64,000 bases of DNA, taken from positions 1-64,000 of the forward strand of contig CABUHS010000005.1 in the NCBI GenBank assembly GCA_902491535.1, read 5' to 3'. The first letter of the stretch is position 1. Each line of letters starts with the position of its first letter. This stretch comes from an uncultured Eubacteriales bacterium (GTDB taxonomy: Bacteria > Bacillota > Clostridia > Oscillospirales > CAG-272). Shown piece by piece: positions 35,630 through 45,396 of this stretch. The notes under the pieces were generated by a model. It saw only the letters and a program-made list of their open reading frames with translations, searched no databases and was not told where the DNA came from. The translations under genes and the position numbers were made by a program.

Positions 35630-36490
35630 ATGTTATCTGAAATTTCAAATGCACAAAGGGCGGAGATACTTACACAAGCTCTGCCGTACATACAAAAATA
35701 TTACGGAAAAACCGTCGTAATAAAATACGGCGGAAATGCCATGATAAACGAAGAACTAAAGCAGCAAGTCATGGAAGATCTGGTACTTCTTTCGCTCGTA
35801 GGAGTAAAGGTCGTACTGGTACACGGCGGAGGTCCCGAGATCACAGAGATGCTCGACAGAGTCGGAAAAAAGACCGAATTTGTAGGAGGACTGCGTGTAA
35901 CCGACAGAGAAACCGCAGAAATAGTTCAGATGGTACTTGCAGGCAAGATCGGAAAAAGCCTTGTCAACCTTCTTGAAATGAAGGGCGGACGCGCAATGGG
36001 AATATCCGGTACCGACGGCAGACTCATAGAAGCCGAACCAAAGGACGAACGTCTCGGATTTGTTGGCAAAATAACGGGAATAAATCCCGAGCCTATTACC
36101 GATCTTCTTGAAAAGAATTATATTCCGGTCGTATCAACGATCGGATGTGATAAAAACGGAAACATATACAATGTAAACGCCGACACCGCCGCCGCATATA
36201 TAGCGGGAAGTCTCGGTGCATACCGACTTATAACAATGACAGACATACACGGAATTATGCGTGATAAGGATGATCCTTCCTCACTCATAAAAGCACTCAG
36301 CATCAAAGAGGCGGAGGAGCTGTTCGATCAAGGTATTATATCAGGCGGCATGATACCGAAGGTCGAATGCTGTATCGACGCTATACGCAAGGGTGTGCGA
36401 AAGGTCTTTGTTCTTGACGGACGCGTGCCTCATGCGCTGCTTCTCGAAACGCTCACCGACGAAGGCGCAGGAACAATGATCACACCGTAA
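35630..36490 (+). CDS. argB: Acetylglutamate kinase
   Basis: A 286-residue amino-acid kinase that phosphorylates N-acetylglutamate. VVIKYGGNAM near residue 24 is the ATP-binding Lys-Gly-Gly motif, VLVHGGGPEITEML near 62 the substrate loop, and GMIPKVECCIDAIRKGV near 254 the C-terminal signature that in arginine-sensitive enzymes forms the regulatory region. The N-terminal helix (LTQALPYIQKYY) is of the type found in hexameric, arginine-inhibited kinases, so feedback inhibition is likely. ATG follows GGAG with good spacing. A 190-bp gap with a hairpin separates it from argD. Confidence 0.96.
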   Translation: MLSEISNAQRAEILTQALPYIQKYYGKTVVIKYGGNAMINEELKQQVMEDLVLLSLVGVKVVLVHGGGPEITEMLDRVGKKTEFVGGLRVTDRETAEIVQMVLAGKIGKSLVNLLEMKGGRAMGISGTDGRLIEAEPKDERLGFVGKITGINPEPITDLLEKNYIPVVSTIGCDKNGNIYNVNADTAAAYIAGSLGAYRLITMTDIHGIMRDKDDPSSLIKALSIKEAEELFDQGIISGGMIPKVECCIDAIRKGVRKVFVLDGRVPHALLLETLTDEGAGTMITP

Positions 36491-36592
36491 ATACACGGGA
36501 TTCCCATACCGGTAAACGCGGCGGTATGATTTTCGGAATGCAGATATATTCTGCAAATACAAATTTAAAATCGTCTTTTAAATATTAAACCG

Positions 36593-36628
36593 TCGGTCTT
36601 GCACGGGTGATCTTCCCGGCAAGACCGA
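36593..36628 (+). other. Intercistronic hairpin between argB and argD
   Basis: TCGGTCTTGC at 36593-36602 pairs perfectly with GCAAGACCGA at 36619-36628, and CGGG/CCCG can pair inside. No T tract follows, so it may be a processing or stability element or a weak attenuator rather than a terminator. Confidence 0.6.
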
Positions 36629-36679
36629 TTCAGACATATACGTAAGTCTTATTCAATAAAAATGAAAGGAACTGCAACT

Positions 36680-37840
36680 ATGAATACAGCAGAACTTGAT
36701 AAAGAATATATAGCCGGGACATACGCCCGCTTTCCGCTTGAGATCGTCTCCGGAGAAGGAAGCATTCTGACCGGCAGTGACGGCAAAAAATATACAGATC
36801 TCGGAAGCGGAATAGCAGTCAATACTTTCGGCACCGCCGACCGCAAATGGGTAAGCGCGGTAACAGAACAGCTTTTTAAATTTTCACACACATCAAATCT
36901 GTTTTACTCGGCTCCTTGTGCAAAGCTCGCAGAACAGCTCTGCAAAAGAACAGGCATGAAAAAAGTATTTTTCAGCAACTCAGGTGCAGAAGCAAATGAA
37001 TGTGCTGTAAAAGCTGCGCGTGCATATGCCGAAAAAACAAAAGGCTCCGGCCATCATACAGTAATAACACTTAAAAATTCTTTTCACGGACGCACGCTTA
37101 CAACACTTGCAGCAACAGGCCAGGATATATTCCACAAATCTTTTCTGCCCCTTACGCCGGGATTCGTATACGCCGAGGCAAACAATATCGATTCCGTGCG
37201 CGAAGCTGCCGAAAATGTCCGGTGTGCCGCAATAATGTTCGAGGTCATACAGGGCGAGGGCGGCGTAATGCCGCTCACTCAGGAATTCTGCGACGAACTT
37301 AAACAGCTGGCATCCGAAAAAAATCTTTTGCTCATTGCAGACGAGGTACAGTGCGGAAACGGACGCACCGGAAAGCTCTACGGATATATGAATTTCGGAA
37401 TAAATCCTGACATAGTAACTACAGCAAAAGGACTCGCCGGAGGTCTGCCGATAGGAGCAACTATGCTCGGAGAAAAACTCTCCGACATTTTCTCTCCCGG
37501 AGATAACGGTTCTACATTCGGAGGAAATGCCGCAGCATGCGCCGGAGCGCTCAATGTACTTGAACGCATAGACGACAATCTGCTCGGGGGAGTAAAAAAA
37601 CGTTCTGAGCTGATCTTCAGCATGCTCGAGGGTAAACCAGGGATCAAAAGCGTATCAGGAATGGGTCTTATGATCGGAATTGAAACGGAAAAGGATGCCG
37701 GAGAAGTACTTGCGCTCTGCCGTGAGCGCGGAGTTATTGCACTTCGTGCGAAAAACAAAATACGCCTTCTTCCCCCTCTCAACATCCCTGAAAATCTTCT
37801 TCGCGAAGCTATCAAGGTGATAATTGAGGTATGCGCATAA
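36680..37840 (+). CDS. argD: Acetylornithine aminotransferase
   Basis: The 386-residue class III PLP aminotransferase makes N-acetylornithine from the semialdehyde with glutamate. FSNSGAEANECAVKAARAY near residue 95, NSFHGRTLTTLAATGQ near 134, LIADEVQCGNGRTGKLYGY near 215 with the PLP-binding Asp, and TTAKGLAGGLPIGA near 246 with the Schiff-base Lys are all in place. I start at the second ATG (MNTAELDKEY), because AAAGGA ten bases upstream is its ribosome-binding site; that site would lie inside a start six codons earlier. Last gene of the arg operon in the window; argF, argG and argH are not adjacent. Confidence 0.95.
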   Translation: MNTAELDKEYIAGTYARFPLEIVSGEGSILTGSDGKKYTDLGSGIAVNTFGTADRKWVSAVTEQLFKFSHTSNLFYSAPCAKLAEQLCKRTGMKKVFFSNSGAEANECAVKAARAYAEKTKGSGHHTVITLKNSFHGRTLTTLAATGQDIFHKSFLPLTPGFVYAEANNIDSVREAAENVRCAAIMFEVIQGEGGVMPLTQEFCDELKQLASEKNLLLIADEVQCGNGRTGKLYGYMNFGINPDIVTTAKGLAGGLPIGATMLGEKLSDIFSPGDNGSTFGGNAAACAGALNVLERIDDNLLGGVKKRSELIFSMLEGKPGIKSVSGMGLMIGIETEKDAGEVLALCRERGVIALRAKNKIRLLPPLNIPENLLREAIKVIIEVCA

Positions 37841-37921
37841 GCGTATAATCCTAATGGGTTAAATAATACAAAACTCTGCCGTTTAAAATGTAAAACCAAT
37901 TCATTTTTTGCAATATCAAAA

Positions 37922-37958
37922 AAAGGCATCGGAAAGTTCTGATGCCTTAATTTTTATT
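37922..37958 (+). terminator. Bidirectional terminator between argD and the lactamase-like gene
   Basis: AAGGCATC at 37923-37930 pairs with GATGCCTT at 37941-37948, with GAA/TTC inside. On the plus strand AATTTTTATTT follows; on the minus strand GCCTTTTTTTGA follows. It suits both convergent genes. Confidence 0.88.
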
Positions 37959-38006
37959 TACTGACACACAACCGCAAAACAAAATAATACAAAGTCTCGG
38001 CATGAG

Positions 38007-39086
38007 TTACTTTCCGTAAACCGAACCAAGCCATGCTCTGTACTCACTCATTATCCGATCTCCGTATTTGATGAGACTGTGCAGACATTCTTTTTTTATT
38101 TCGGTATCTGTCATAACAGCAATAACATAAGCATGCTCTCCGCATACAACTCCCGCATCATGACAGCCGAGACCGCCCCATCCCGATTTATGCGCTATAG
38201 TTCCCCTATTCTTTCCGAGAACGGCTTTTATCTCGTTGAATCTATTGGTAGTAAGCAGCCTCCAAAGCTCCGCTCCCTCATCGCAGGTATCCTTGAATCT
38301 ATATATCTCCTGCCAGATAAGTCCAAGCTCATGGGGAGACAATGTTCCCCATTTATTTGTTTCGTAGAGAGAACATTCGACACCCAGTGAATGTATCATT
38401 TCATTATAACCCGACATACCGAAATAATCAAGCAGCATATAATAAGCAATGTTATCACTGTCATCAAGCATAAGCTTCATAAGCTGCTCGACGGTATAAA
38501 CAGTTCCGAACGGTTTACGCTGTATAACACCTGATCCTTTTACATGATGTTTTCTTTTATATACTACAGTATCAGACATACTGCCCCGGCCTTCCGCCAT
38601 AGACTTAAAGCAATACAGACCGAAGCCGGCTTTTACCGTACTCGCCGTTTTAAACTGATCGTCGGCATTATACCCGCAAGACATTCCGGTCTCAAGATCT
38701 ATAAGATAAAATCCGGATCTAAAGGGATATTCTGATATACATTCGCCGATCTCCCCCGCGAGCTGTCCGTCAACCGAAAAAGAGCTGTTGCAAACTTCAA
38801 GAACTCCGTCTGAAAACTCGTCGTTTCTGTTATCTATTATATATCTTCCGGCATCTATTTCGGAAATTCCGTATGTAGGTTGATCGCGGTAATCTCTCGC
38901 ACCCGCTGATACATGCGGAACCGATGAAGCAGGAACATACTTTCCGATACAGGTGTCTGACGAGCAAGAACTTAAAATACAGGTGTTTACTGCAATACAC
39001 ACCGCCAAAAACCGCATAATATAAAACTTTATATGTACACATAAAGCATGTTTATATTTATTTAAAAATGTATCATTATCTGTCAT
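38007..39086 (-). CDS. Class A beta-lactamase-fold serine hydrolase, predicted lipoprotein
   Basis: The 359-residue protein has a hydrophobic export segment ending in a lipobox (CILSSC, Cys near residue 41), so it is probably lipid-anchored outside the cell. The penicillin-recognising motifs are present: S-x-x-K in TASTVKAG near 148, SDN in DDSDNIAYYM near 215, and K-S-G in AHKSGWGG near 303. The omega-loop region between SLYETN and LSPHEL is short, and I cannot find the ExxLN motif holding the deacylation Glu of true class A enzymes. A role on peptidoglycan or an inactive lactamase relative is therefore as likely as antibiotic hydrolysis. The translation start is uncertain: the first ATG gives a long cytoplasmic stretch, and an internal ATG (MRFLAVC, 39017) gives a standard signal peptide. 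Neither has a good ribosome-binding site. Confidence 0.8.
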   Translation of the reverse strand: MTDNDTFLNKYKHALCVHIKFYIMRFLAVCIAVNTCILSSCSSDTCIGKYVPASSVPHVSAGARDYRDQPTYGISEIDAGRYIIDNRNDEFSDGVLEVCNSSFSVDGQLAGEIGECISEYPFRSGFYLIDLETGMSCGYNADDQFKTASTVKAGFGLYCFKSMAEGRGSMSDTVVYKRKHHVKGSGVIQRKPFGTVYTVEQLMKLMLDDSDNIAYYMLLDYFGMSGYNEMIHSLGVECSLYETNKWGTLSPHELGLIWQEIYRFKDTCDEGAELWRLLTTNRFNEIKAVLGKNRGTIAHKSGWGGLGCHDAGVVCGEHAYVIAVMTDTEIKKECLHSLIKYGDRIMSEYRAWLGSVYGK

Positions 39087-39330
39087 TATCCGAAAAGGTG
39101 ATTATTCACCCGATCTCCTGTATAGCTGTCAAACTTGTATAATAATTTGCAAATAATATGCCTATGTATGATATCACATCAAGGATAATTTTTCAAGCAT
39201 TATTTACAGTGTTTTCGATATATTTTGTATATTTTATAAAAAATACAACTTATATGAAATTATATGCTGCCGATTTGACATTCTTTACTCCGGAATATTC
39301 AAAAAACAGCATAATTTTCTCAGTATGCTC

Positions 39331-39359
39331 TTGCATTAACGGGCGGAATGTATTATAAT
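39331..39359 (+). promoter_or_regulatory. Promoter of the SIS-prs-mutS2-rha gene run
   Basis: TTGCAT at 39331-39336 and a perfect TATAAT at 39354-39359 with a 17-base spacer. The leader to the first start codon is about 115 nt. The rest of the gap from 39087 holds no credible gene. Confidence 0.78.
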
Positions 39360-39481
39360 AAGTATGAATATCAGACAAAATGCACCGTACTTGCAAAAAG
39401 CATGTTTTACGCGTCATACATCCGTACCGCGCCGTCGACGGGCGGGATACGGGAAATCAATAAACTTATGGGAGCAAAGAA

Positions 39482-40522
39482 ATGATCAATCTCGAAAAAG
39501 AAATACGCCAGCAACCCGATGTACTTGCAAACATATCAAAGGTAAATAAAAGTACAGTAGAAGCACTTGTTGCAAAAGCAAAGGCTGCCGGTGTAAACAA
39601 TATTTGTTTCGCAGCAAGAGGCACCAGTGATCACGCATCAATATATGCGCAGTACCTCTTCGGAATATTCGCGTCCGTTCCCTGCGGACTCGCAACTCCC
39701 TCCGTAATTTCACAGTACGGAGCAAAAATCAACTATAAAGATACTCTCGTGATAGGCGTTTCCCAGTCCGGACAGGCGGCAGATGTTCTCTCCGTTATCC
39801 GTGACGCAAAAGAATGCGGAGCGATCACTGCATCTGTAACAAATAATGCAGACTCACCGCTCGCAAAGGAAGCGGACTATCACCTTTTCTGTGATGCAGG
39901 TCCCGAAATCTCAATTGCAGCAACCAAAACCTTTACTTCGCAGATGTACCTCCTTGCTATGATCTGCGCAGAATGGAGCGGAAGCGATGAGCTTCAGAAG
40001 ATTCTTGATAAGGTCCCCGCAACTGTAGCAGAAGTTCTCGATAAGATCCCCGGACGCATAGAGCAGTTTATCGGAGATTACAAAGATCTCGAAAACGGCG
40101 TAGTACTCGGACGCGGAGTAGTTTATCCTATTGCACTTGAAGGTACTCTCAAAATTCTCGAGACCAACAGAGTAAGAATGAAGGGGTATCCTATCTCCGA
40201 TTTCCATCACGGTCCTATGGCACAGATACATGAGGGAGACCTTGTTATACTTCTGGCTGCTGACGGTCCTGTCATCGGAGATGCAAAGGAGATTCTTGCC
40301 GATCTTGACAGAATCGGCGCCGATACTCTTGTCATTACCGACATGCCTGAATTTGCATCAGACCGTAAAAATACAATTGTTGTACCGTCTGTCGGAAGCG
40401 ATATAGGCGCTCCGTTCGCAATGGCAGTAACGCTTCAGCTCCTCGCGCTTAAACTTACCGAAGTACGCGGAATTGATCCTGACGTATCCAATGTACTCAA
40501 TAAAATAACCGTTACTATGTAA
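39482..40522 (+). CDS. SIS-domain sugar-phosphate isomerase/deaminase (GlmS C-terminal-like)
   Basis: A 346-residue protein made of two SIS domains and lacking the glutaminase domain of GlmS. FAARGTSDHASIYAQYLF near residue 42, VIGVSQSGQAADVLSVIR near 90, SVTNNADSPLAKEADY near 117, GPEISIAATKTFTSQMYLLAM near 138 and LGRGVVYPIALEGTLKILE near 213 match the isomerase half of glucosamine-6-phosphate synthase. Such stand-alone proteins act as glucosamine-6-phosphate deaminases (NagB-II), AgaS-type deaminase/isomerases or fructoselysine-phosphate deglycases. GlmS-like synthesis with ammonia is less likely. GGGAGC lies seven bases before the ATG. First gene of the plus-strand run. Confidence 0.85.
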   Translation: MINLEKEIRQQPDVLANISKVNKSTVEALVAKAKAAGVNNICFAARGTSDHASIYAQYLFGIFASVPCGLATPSVISQYGAKINYKDTLVIGVSQSGQAADVLSVIRDAKECGAITASVTNNADSPLAKEADYHLFCDAGPEISIAATKTFTSQMYLLAMICAEWSGSDELQKILDKVPATVAEVLDKIPGRIEQFIGDYKDLENGVVLGRGVVYPIALEGTLKILETNRVRMKGYPISDFHHGPMAQIHEGDLVILLAADGPVIGDAKEILADLDRIGADTLVITDMPEFASDRKNTIVVPSVGSDIGAPFAMAVTLQLLALKLTEVRGIDPDVSNVLNKITVTM

Positions 40523-40635
40523 CCCTTTAAAATATAGCAGCAAATACGCCGGATACCGGTTCTGAGTTACGGCGGTATCATATAAAGGAATCAGACAAAC
40601 GTATTCAAAAAACGAGAAAAGGAAAGAACATTAAA

Positions 40636-41829
40636 ATGAAAGACGAACTGTACGGAGATCTTAGTATTATCAGCACGAGAGGAAATGAAGAATTCGCGCT
40701 CCAGGTAGACGATTGGATCAGGCAGTGGAGATATGAAGAAGCTGTAAAAAAGGCTCAGGAAGAAAAGGGCGAAGCGGACGCTACACTCTTTGACACCGAT
40801 ATAACCGTAAACAGCTTTTTCGACCATGCCGAAACTATACGTTTTGCGGACGGTGAGGGTAAATGCATTCTGCACGAATCTCTCCGCGGACATGATGTAT
40901 ACATTCTTTGCGACCTTTTCAACTACGGAGTAACATACAAGATGTACGGGGTTGAGCAGAGAATGAGTCCTGATGACCACTATCAGGATCTCAAGAGGAT
41001 AATCGGAGCTATCGGAGGAAAGGCGAGAAGAATATCGGTAATAATGCCGATGATCTACGAGGGCAGACAGGATAAGCGTTCTCAGCGTGAATCACTCGAC
41101 TGCGCGATCTCCCTTCAGGAACTTGTCAACATGGGTGTAACAAATATCATCACCTTCGACGTACACAATCAGAGCGTTCAGAACGCTATACCGTATCATG
41201 GTTTTGAAAATGTTCATCCTACATATCAGATGCTCAAAGCACTCGTTGCAAAGGTTCCGGATATCTCAATAACACCGGATGAGCTTGTAATCTTCTCTCC
41301 CGACGAAGGCGGAATGTCCAGATGCGTTTATTACTCATCGATACTCGGTCTCGACCTGAGCATGTTCTATAAGCGCCGCGATTATACCAAGGTCGTTAAC
41401 GGCAAAAATCCGATAGTTGCACACGAATATCTCGGAGGAGATATCGCCGGAAAGGACGTTATCGTTGTTGACGATATAATAGCTTCCGGCGAATCTATGA
41501 TGGACGTAGCACACAAGCTGCGCGAAATGAATGCAAGACGTATATTCATGTTCGCATCTTTCGGTCTCTTCTGCGAAGGTCTTGATAAAATAGATGCCGC
41601 ATACGAAAGAGGAGATTTTGACTACCTCTTCACAACTAATCTTGTATATCGCTCTGACGAACTCAAAAAGCGCAAATGGTATGTTGAGGTTAATCTCTGC
41701 AAATATGTAGCACTTCTGGTCGACACTCTCAACCATGACCGTTCAATAAGCGGTCTGCTCAGCAATGCAGAAAAAATAACCGCTCTCCAGAAAGCTCATC
41801 AGAACCGTACCGAAAACTCAAATAAATAA
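40636..41829 (+). CDS. prs: Ribose-phosphate pyrophosphokinase, enlarged type
   Basis: The 397-residue protein makes PRPP from ribose 5-phosphate and ATP. The PRPP loop is VIVVDDIIASGESMMDVAHKL near residue 275, the flexible ATP loop is MIYEGRQDKRSQRESLDC near 138, and FDVHN near 171 replaces the DLH motif. It is about 80 residues longer than the usual 310-320, with a charged extra helical segment near residues 25-55 and a C-terminal tail. This divergent long form is known in Firmicutes; regulation by ADP or phosphate is not predictable. PRPP feeds the purine operon at the right of the window. It may be the cell's only PRPP synthetase or a second copy. Confidence 0.88.
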   Translation: MKDELYGDLSIISTRGNEEFALQVDDWIRQWRYEEAVKKAQEEKGEADATLFDTDITVNSFFDHAETIRFADGEGKCILHESLRGHDVYILCDLFNYGVTYKMYGVEQRMSPDDHYQDLKRIIGAIGGKARRISVIMPMIYEGRQDKRSQRESLDCAISLQELVNMGVTNIITFDVHNQSVQNAIPYHGFENVHPTYQMLKALVAKVPDISITPDELVIFSPDEGGMSRCVYYSSILGLDLSMFYKRRDYTKVVNGKNPIVAHEYLGGDIAGKDVIVVDDIIASGESMMDVAHKLREMNARRIFMFASFGLFCEGLDKIDAAYERGDFDYLFTTNLVYRSDELKKRKWYVEVNLCKYVALLVDTLNHDRSISGLLSNAEKITALQKAHQNRTENSNK

Positions 41830-41843
41830 GGAGAAAACATAAA

Positions 41844-42878
41844 ATGGCAAAAGTACTTAAGGCTGCTCTTGTCGGTCTCGGCGCTATGGGCCGCGGCCAC
41901 CTCAGTAATTACATAAGACTCACAAACGAAGGCGATATCGTTGAGCTTATAGCAGTATGCGATGTTGATGAAAAAAGATTCGAGCAGAAGGATTCTACAT
42001 TAAATATCGGCGGAATCGATACAGGAGAATATGATTTCAGCTCACTTCACTGCTATACCGATATCGATGAAATGCTCGCAAAAGAGACAGAGCTTGATTT
42101 TGCAGCGCTCATCGTCCCCACATATCTGCACCGCGAACTTACTGTCAAATGCCTTGATCGCGGTCTCCATGTATTCTGTGAAAAACCCATGGCTCTTACA
42201 AGCGATGACTGCCAGATAATGATCGACGCGGCAAAACGCAACGGAAAACAGCTTATGATAGGTCAGTGCCTGAGATTCTGGGGCGAATATAATGTTGTCA
42301 AGGACTATGTTGACAGCGGACGCTTCGGACGCTGCACCGGGGCTTACTTCTTCCGCGGAGGTGAACCGCCGAAAGGCTCTTACAAAAACTGGTACATGAA
42401 AAAAGAACTCTGCGGAGGAGCTATACGCGATCAGCATGTACATGATGTTGATATTATTCAATACATATTCGGAATGCCGAAAGCTGTACAGACCGTTGCA
42501 CAGAATATTATCGAGGGCAGCGGATATGATAACGTAAGTACAAACTATATTTTCGACGATCTTAAGACCGTAAATGCGCAGAACGACTGGACAATAAGCG
42601 GCGTCGGATTTGATATGTCTTTCCGTGTGAATTTCGAACGCGGAACTATATATCTGAACGGCGGAAATTTCCTTGTCTGTCCGAAAGACGGCGAGCCGTT
42701 CACACCTGAATACAATCACGAAAGCGCATATTATGCGGAAGTAAGATACTTTGCCGATTGCATCAGAGAAGGAAAAGAAAACACCGTGAATCCGCCTGAA
42801 GCTTCTATGAATACCATAAAGCTTGTTGAAAGCGAAATCAGAAGCGCGGATAATCACGGAATTGTTGTAATGCTTTAA
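41844..42878 (+). CDS. Gfo/Idh/MocA-family oxidoreductase
   Basis: A 344-residue NAD(P)-dependent sugar oxidoreductase. ALVGLGAMGRGHLSNYIRL near residue 8 is the Rossmann glycine motif, VFCEKPMALTSDDC near 110 is the family-defining EKP signature with the catalytic Lys, and CGGAIRDQHVHDVDIIQYI near 190 carries the conserved Asp and His of the active site. Substrates in this family range over inositols, glucose-fructose and sugar amines. The link to the rhaB-rhaA genes downstream suggests a sugar-derived substrate, but no specific reaction can be named. It starts 14 bp after prs. Confidence 0.88.
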   Translation: MAKVLKAALVGLGAMGRGHLSNYIRLTNEGDIVELIAVCDVDEKRFEQKDSTLNIGGIDTGEYDFSSLHCYTDIDEMLAKETELDFAALIVPTYLHRELTVKCLDRGLHVFCEKPMALTSDDCQIMIDAAKRNGKQLMIGQCLRFWGEYNVVKDYVDSGRFGRCTGAYFFRGGEPPKGSYKNWYMKKELCGGAIRDQHVHDVDIIQYIFGMPKAVQTVAQNIIEGSGYDNVSTNYIFDDLKTVNAQNDWTISGVGFDMSFRVNFERGTIYLNGGNFLVCPKDGEPFTPEYNHESAYYAEVRYFADCIREGKENTVNPPEASMNTIKLVESEIRSADNHGIVVML

Positions 42879-42957
42879 AAGCAGTTCATTATCCGATCCT
42901 GAATGTGTCAGGCAGAGTATCCTGCGGTCGTTACATGACAGAAAGGTACGGTATAAA

Positions 42958-45354
42958 ATGCCTGATTTTGACAGAGCCTTAACGACTCTTGAATTTGATA
43001 AAATATGCGAAATGCTGGCTGACTGCGCCGCAACCGACGGGGCAAGAAGTATGGCAATACGTCTGCGTCCGTCCGATGATCCGGTGATCGTAAGACGCTC
43101 GCTTCGCGAAACAACCGATGCTAAACATTTTCTTGCGCTTAAAGGCGCGCCGTCTTTCGGCGATATCAAGGATATATCCGAAGCGTTGGAGCGTGCAGAC
43201 CGCGGAGCAGTTCTCTCAATGAGAGAACTGCTCGAATGTGCGGGAGTATGGCACATAGCGAGAACGCTGAAGGACTATTACCGTGAGGGACACAGCGATC
43301 CTACTGCAATAGATGTGTATTTCGACCGTCTTTCAGAAAACAGGCCGGCGGAATCACGTATTCTTCGGGCTATAGTATCTGAAGAAATGATGGCAGACGA
43401 AGCAAGTCCGGCGCTTTCCGATATCCGCAGAAAAATGCGCTTGGCGTCCAATCGAATCAAAGATACGCTACAGCATTATATAACCGGAAGCTACAGCAAA
43501 TATTTGCAGGAAAATATCGTAACAACGCGAGGCGGCCGCTTCGTTGTCCCTGTGAAGCTCGAACACAAAAACGAGATAAAAGGTCTTGTTCACGATACCT
43601 CAGCCTCCGGAGCTACGGTATTTATCGAACCGATGGCAGTAGTTGAGGCGAATAACGAGCTTCGCGAACTTGAAAGCAAGGAGAAACGCGAGATCGAAAG
43701 AATTCTCGCCGAACTGTCAGCACTGTGTTCCGATCATTCCGGCGAGCTTATGCTCAATTATTATAACATTACAGAGATCGCGTTTATCTTCGCAAAAGCC
43801 GAGCTTTCCTTCAGAATCGGAGGAGAAGAACCGAAGATCGCAGACCGGCCTAAAATTGTGTTAAACAAAGCGAGACATCCTCTTCTTGACAAACACACTG
43901 TTGTACCGATAAGTGTGAGTCTCGGGGACAGCTTTGATATGCTTGTTATCACAGGTCCGAATACAGGCGGCAAGACTGTAACTCTGAAAACACTCGGTCT
44001 GTTCGTACTCATGGCACAGGCAGGTCTGCATATATCTGCAACCGATTCATCTGAAATCGGAATTTTCAGCCGTGTACTTGCTAATATAGGCGACGAACAA
44101 AGCATCGAGCAGTCACTCTCGACATTTTCGTCTCATATGGTAAGCATCGTAGACATGCTTAAAAGAGCCGATGACCGAAGTCTTGTACTGTTCGATGAAC
44201 TCGGAGCGGGTACCGATCCTGTAGAAGGTGCGGCACTTGCGGTCTCGATACTTGAAAATGTGCGCGAATGCGGTTCGCTCTGCGCGTCTACAACGCATTA
44301 CGCAGAACTCAAAGAGTATGCACTCGACACCGAAGGCGTGTGCAATGCAAGCTGTGAATTTGATCTTGAAACACTTCAGCCGACATACCGCCTTATCATC
44401 GGCGCTCCCGGAAAGTCAAATGCATTCGCAATATCGCGCAAACTCGGTCTTGACGAAAGTATCGTCATGCGCGCCGAAAGCTATGTAAGCGGTGAAAACC
44501 GCCGTTTTGAATCTGTAATAGAACGGCTTGAGGAAAGTCGCTCCGCTATGGAGCGCGAACGTGCCGATGCAGAACGTCTCCGCACTGAGTACGAAGCATA
44601 CAAGCGTGAGCAGGAAGAAAAACTAAAGGTATACATCGAGCGTACAGAACGCGAAACAGACCGTCAGCGTGCAATTGCCATGCGAATGGTTGAGAGTGCA
44701 AAAGCCGCAAGCGATTTTGTAATGGAACAGCTCGAACAGGTCAAAAAACAGAAAGACTCTGAAAATCTGTCCGAAGCGCTCAGCGCCGCAAGACAAAATA
44801 TAAGAAAGAAGCTTAAAGAGGCTGATGACAGGATAAATCCTGTTGCAAAGCAGCAATCCGATGACGAGTACACACTGCCAAGACCGCTGAAAGTCGGCGA
44901 CGAAGTGCTGATCGCTTCTATCGGAAAGACAGGGACCGTACTTGATCTTCCTGACAAAAACGGAAATGTGACCGTACAGGCAGGTGTTATCAAAACACGT
45001 GTTCCGGTTAAAGAGCTGAGGCTTGCAGAGAACGATACGGCGTTCTTTATCAGCAGTGATAAAAAGAAAAAAGCCGTAAGCGCGGCAACAAAAACGCTGT
45101 CCGACCGCAGTTTCAAGCCGGAAATAGATCTCCGCGGGCAAAACGGAGAGGACGGTTGGTTCATGCTTGACCGTTATCTGGACGATGCAAAAATGGCAGG
45201 AGTAAAATCCGTCACAGTCGTTCACGGCAAAGGAACCGGCGCTCTGAAAAAAGCGCTCTGGCAGTTCATGAAAAACGATAAACGCATAAGCTCTTTCCGT
45301 ATCGGTATGTACGGAGAAGGCGACGGCGGTGTAACGATCGTCGAACTTAAATAA
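42958..45354 (+). CDS. mutS2: Endonuclease MutS2
   Basis: The 798-residue protein has the MutS2 layout: a helical core, the ABC-type ATPase with GPNTGGKTVTLKTLG near residue 332 (Walker A) and LVLFDELGAGTDPVEGAALA near 410 (Walker B), a long coiled-coil-forming charged segment near 520-640, a KOW-like part (VGDEVLIASIGKTGTV), and a C-terminal Smr domain with IDLRGQNGED and VVHGKGTGALKKAL. MutS2 lacks the mismatch-recognition domain. It suppresses homologous recombination, and in Bacillus it acts in rescue of collided ribosomes. It is encoded between metabolic genes, with the start 79 bp after the oxidoreductase gene. Confidence 0.96.
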   Translation: MPDFDRALTTLEFDKICEMLADCAATDGARSMAIRLRPSDDPVIVRRSLRETTDAKHFLALKGAPSFGDIKDISEALERADRGAVLSMRELLECAGVWHIARTLKDYYREGHSDPTAIDVYFDRLSENRPAESRILRAIVSEEMMADEASPALSDIRRKMRLASNRIKDTLQHYITGSYSKYLQENIVTTRGGRFVVPVKLEHKNEIKGLVHDTSASGATVFIEPMAVVEANNELRELESKEKREIERILAELSALCSDHSGELMLNYYNITEIAFIFAKAELSFRIGGEEPKIADRPKIVLNKARHPLLDKHTVVPISVSLGDSFDMLVITGPNTGGKTVTLKTLGLFVLMAQAGLHISATDSSEIGIFSRVLANIGDEQSIEQSLSTFSSHMVSIVDMLKRADDRSLVLFDELGAGTDPVEGAALAVSILENVRECGSLCASTTHYAELKEYALDTEGVCNASCEFDLETLQPTYRLIIGAPGKSNAFAISRKLGLDESIVMRAESYVSGENRRFESVIERLEESRSAMERERADAERLRTEYEAYKREQEEKLKVYIERTERETDRQRAIAMRMVESAKAASDFVMEQLEQVKKQKDSENLSEALSAARQNIRKKLKEADDRINPVAKQQSDDEYTLPRPLKVGDEVLIASIGKTGTVLDLPDKNGNVTVQAGVIKTRVPVKELRLAENDTAFFISSDKKKKAVSAATKTLSDRSFKPEIDLRGQNGEDGWFMLDRYLDDAKMAGVKSVTVVHGKGTGALKKALWQFMKNDKRISSFRIGMYGEGDGGVTIVELK

Positions 45355-45396
45355 TTAAAATCAAAAACGTTAACAACAATATAAGGAGAAGATACA

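Noticed and set aside
42042..43256. Open frame of about 400 codons on the minus strand opposite the oxidoreductase and the start of mutS2
   Set aside because: Antisense shadow of two well-supported genes; no recognisable domain.
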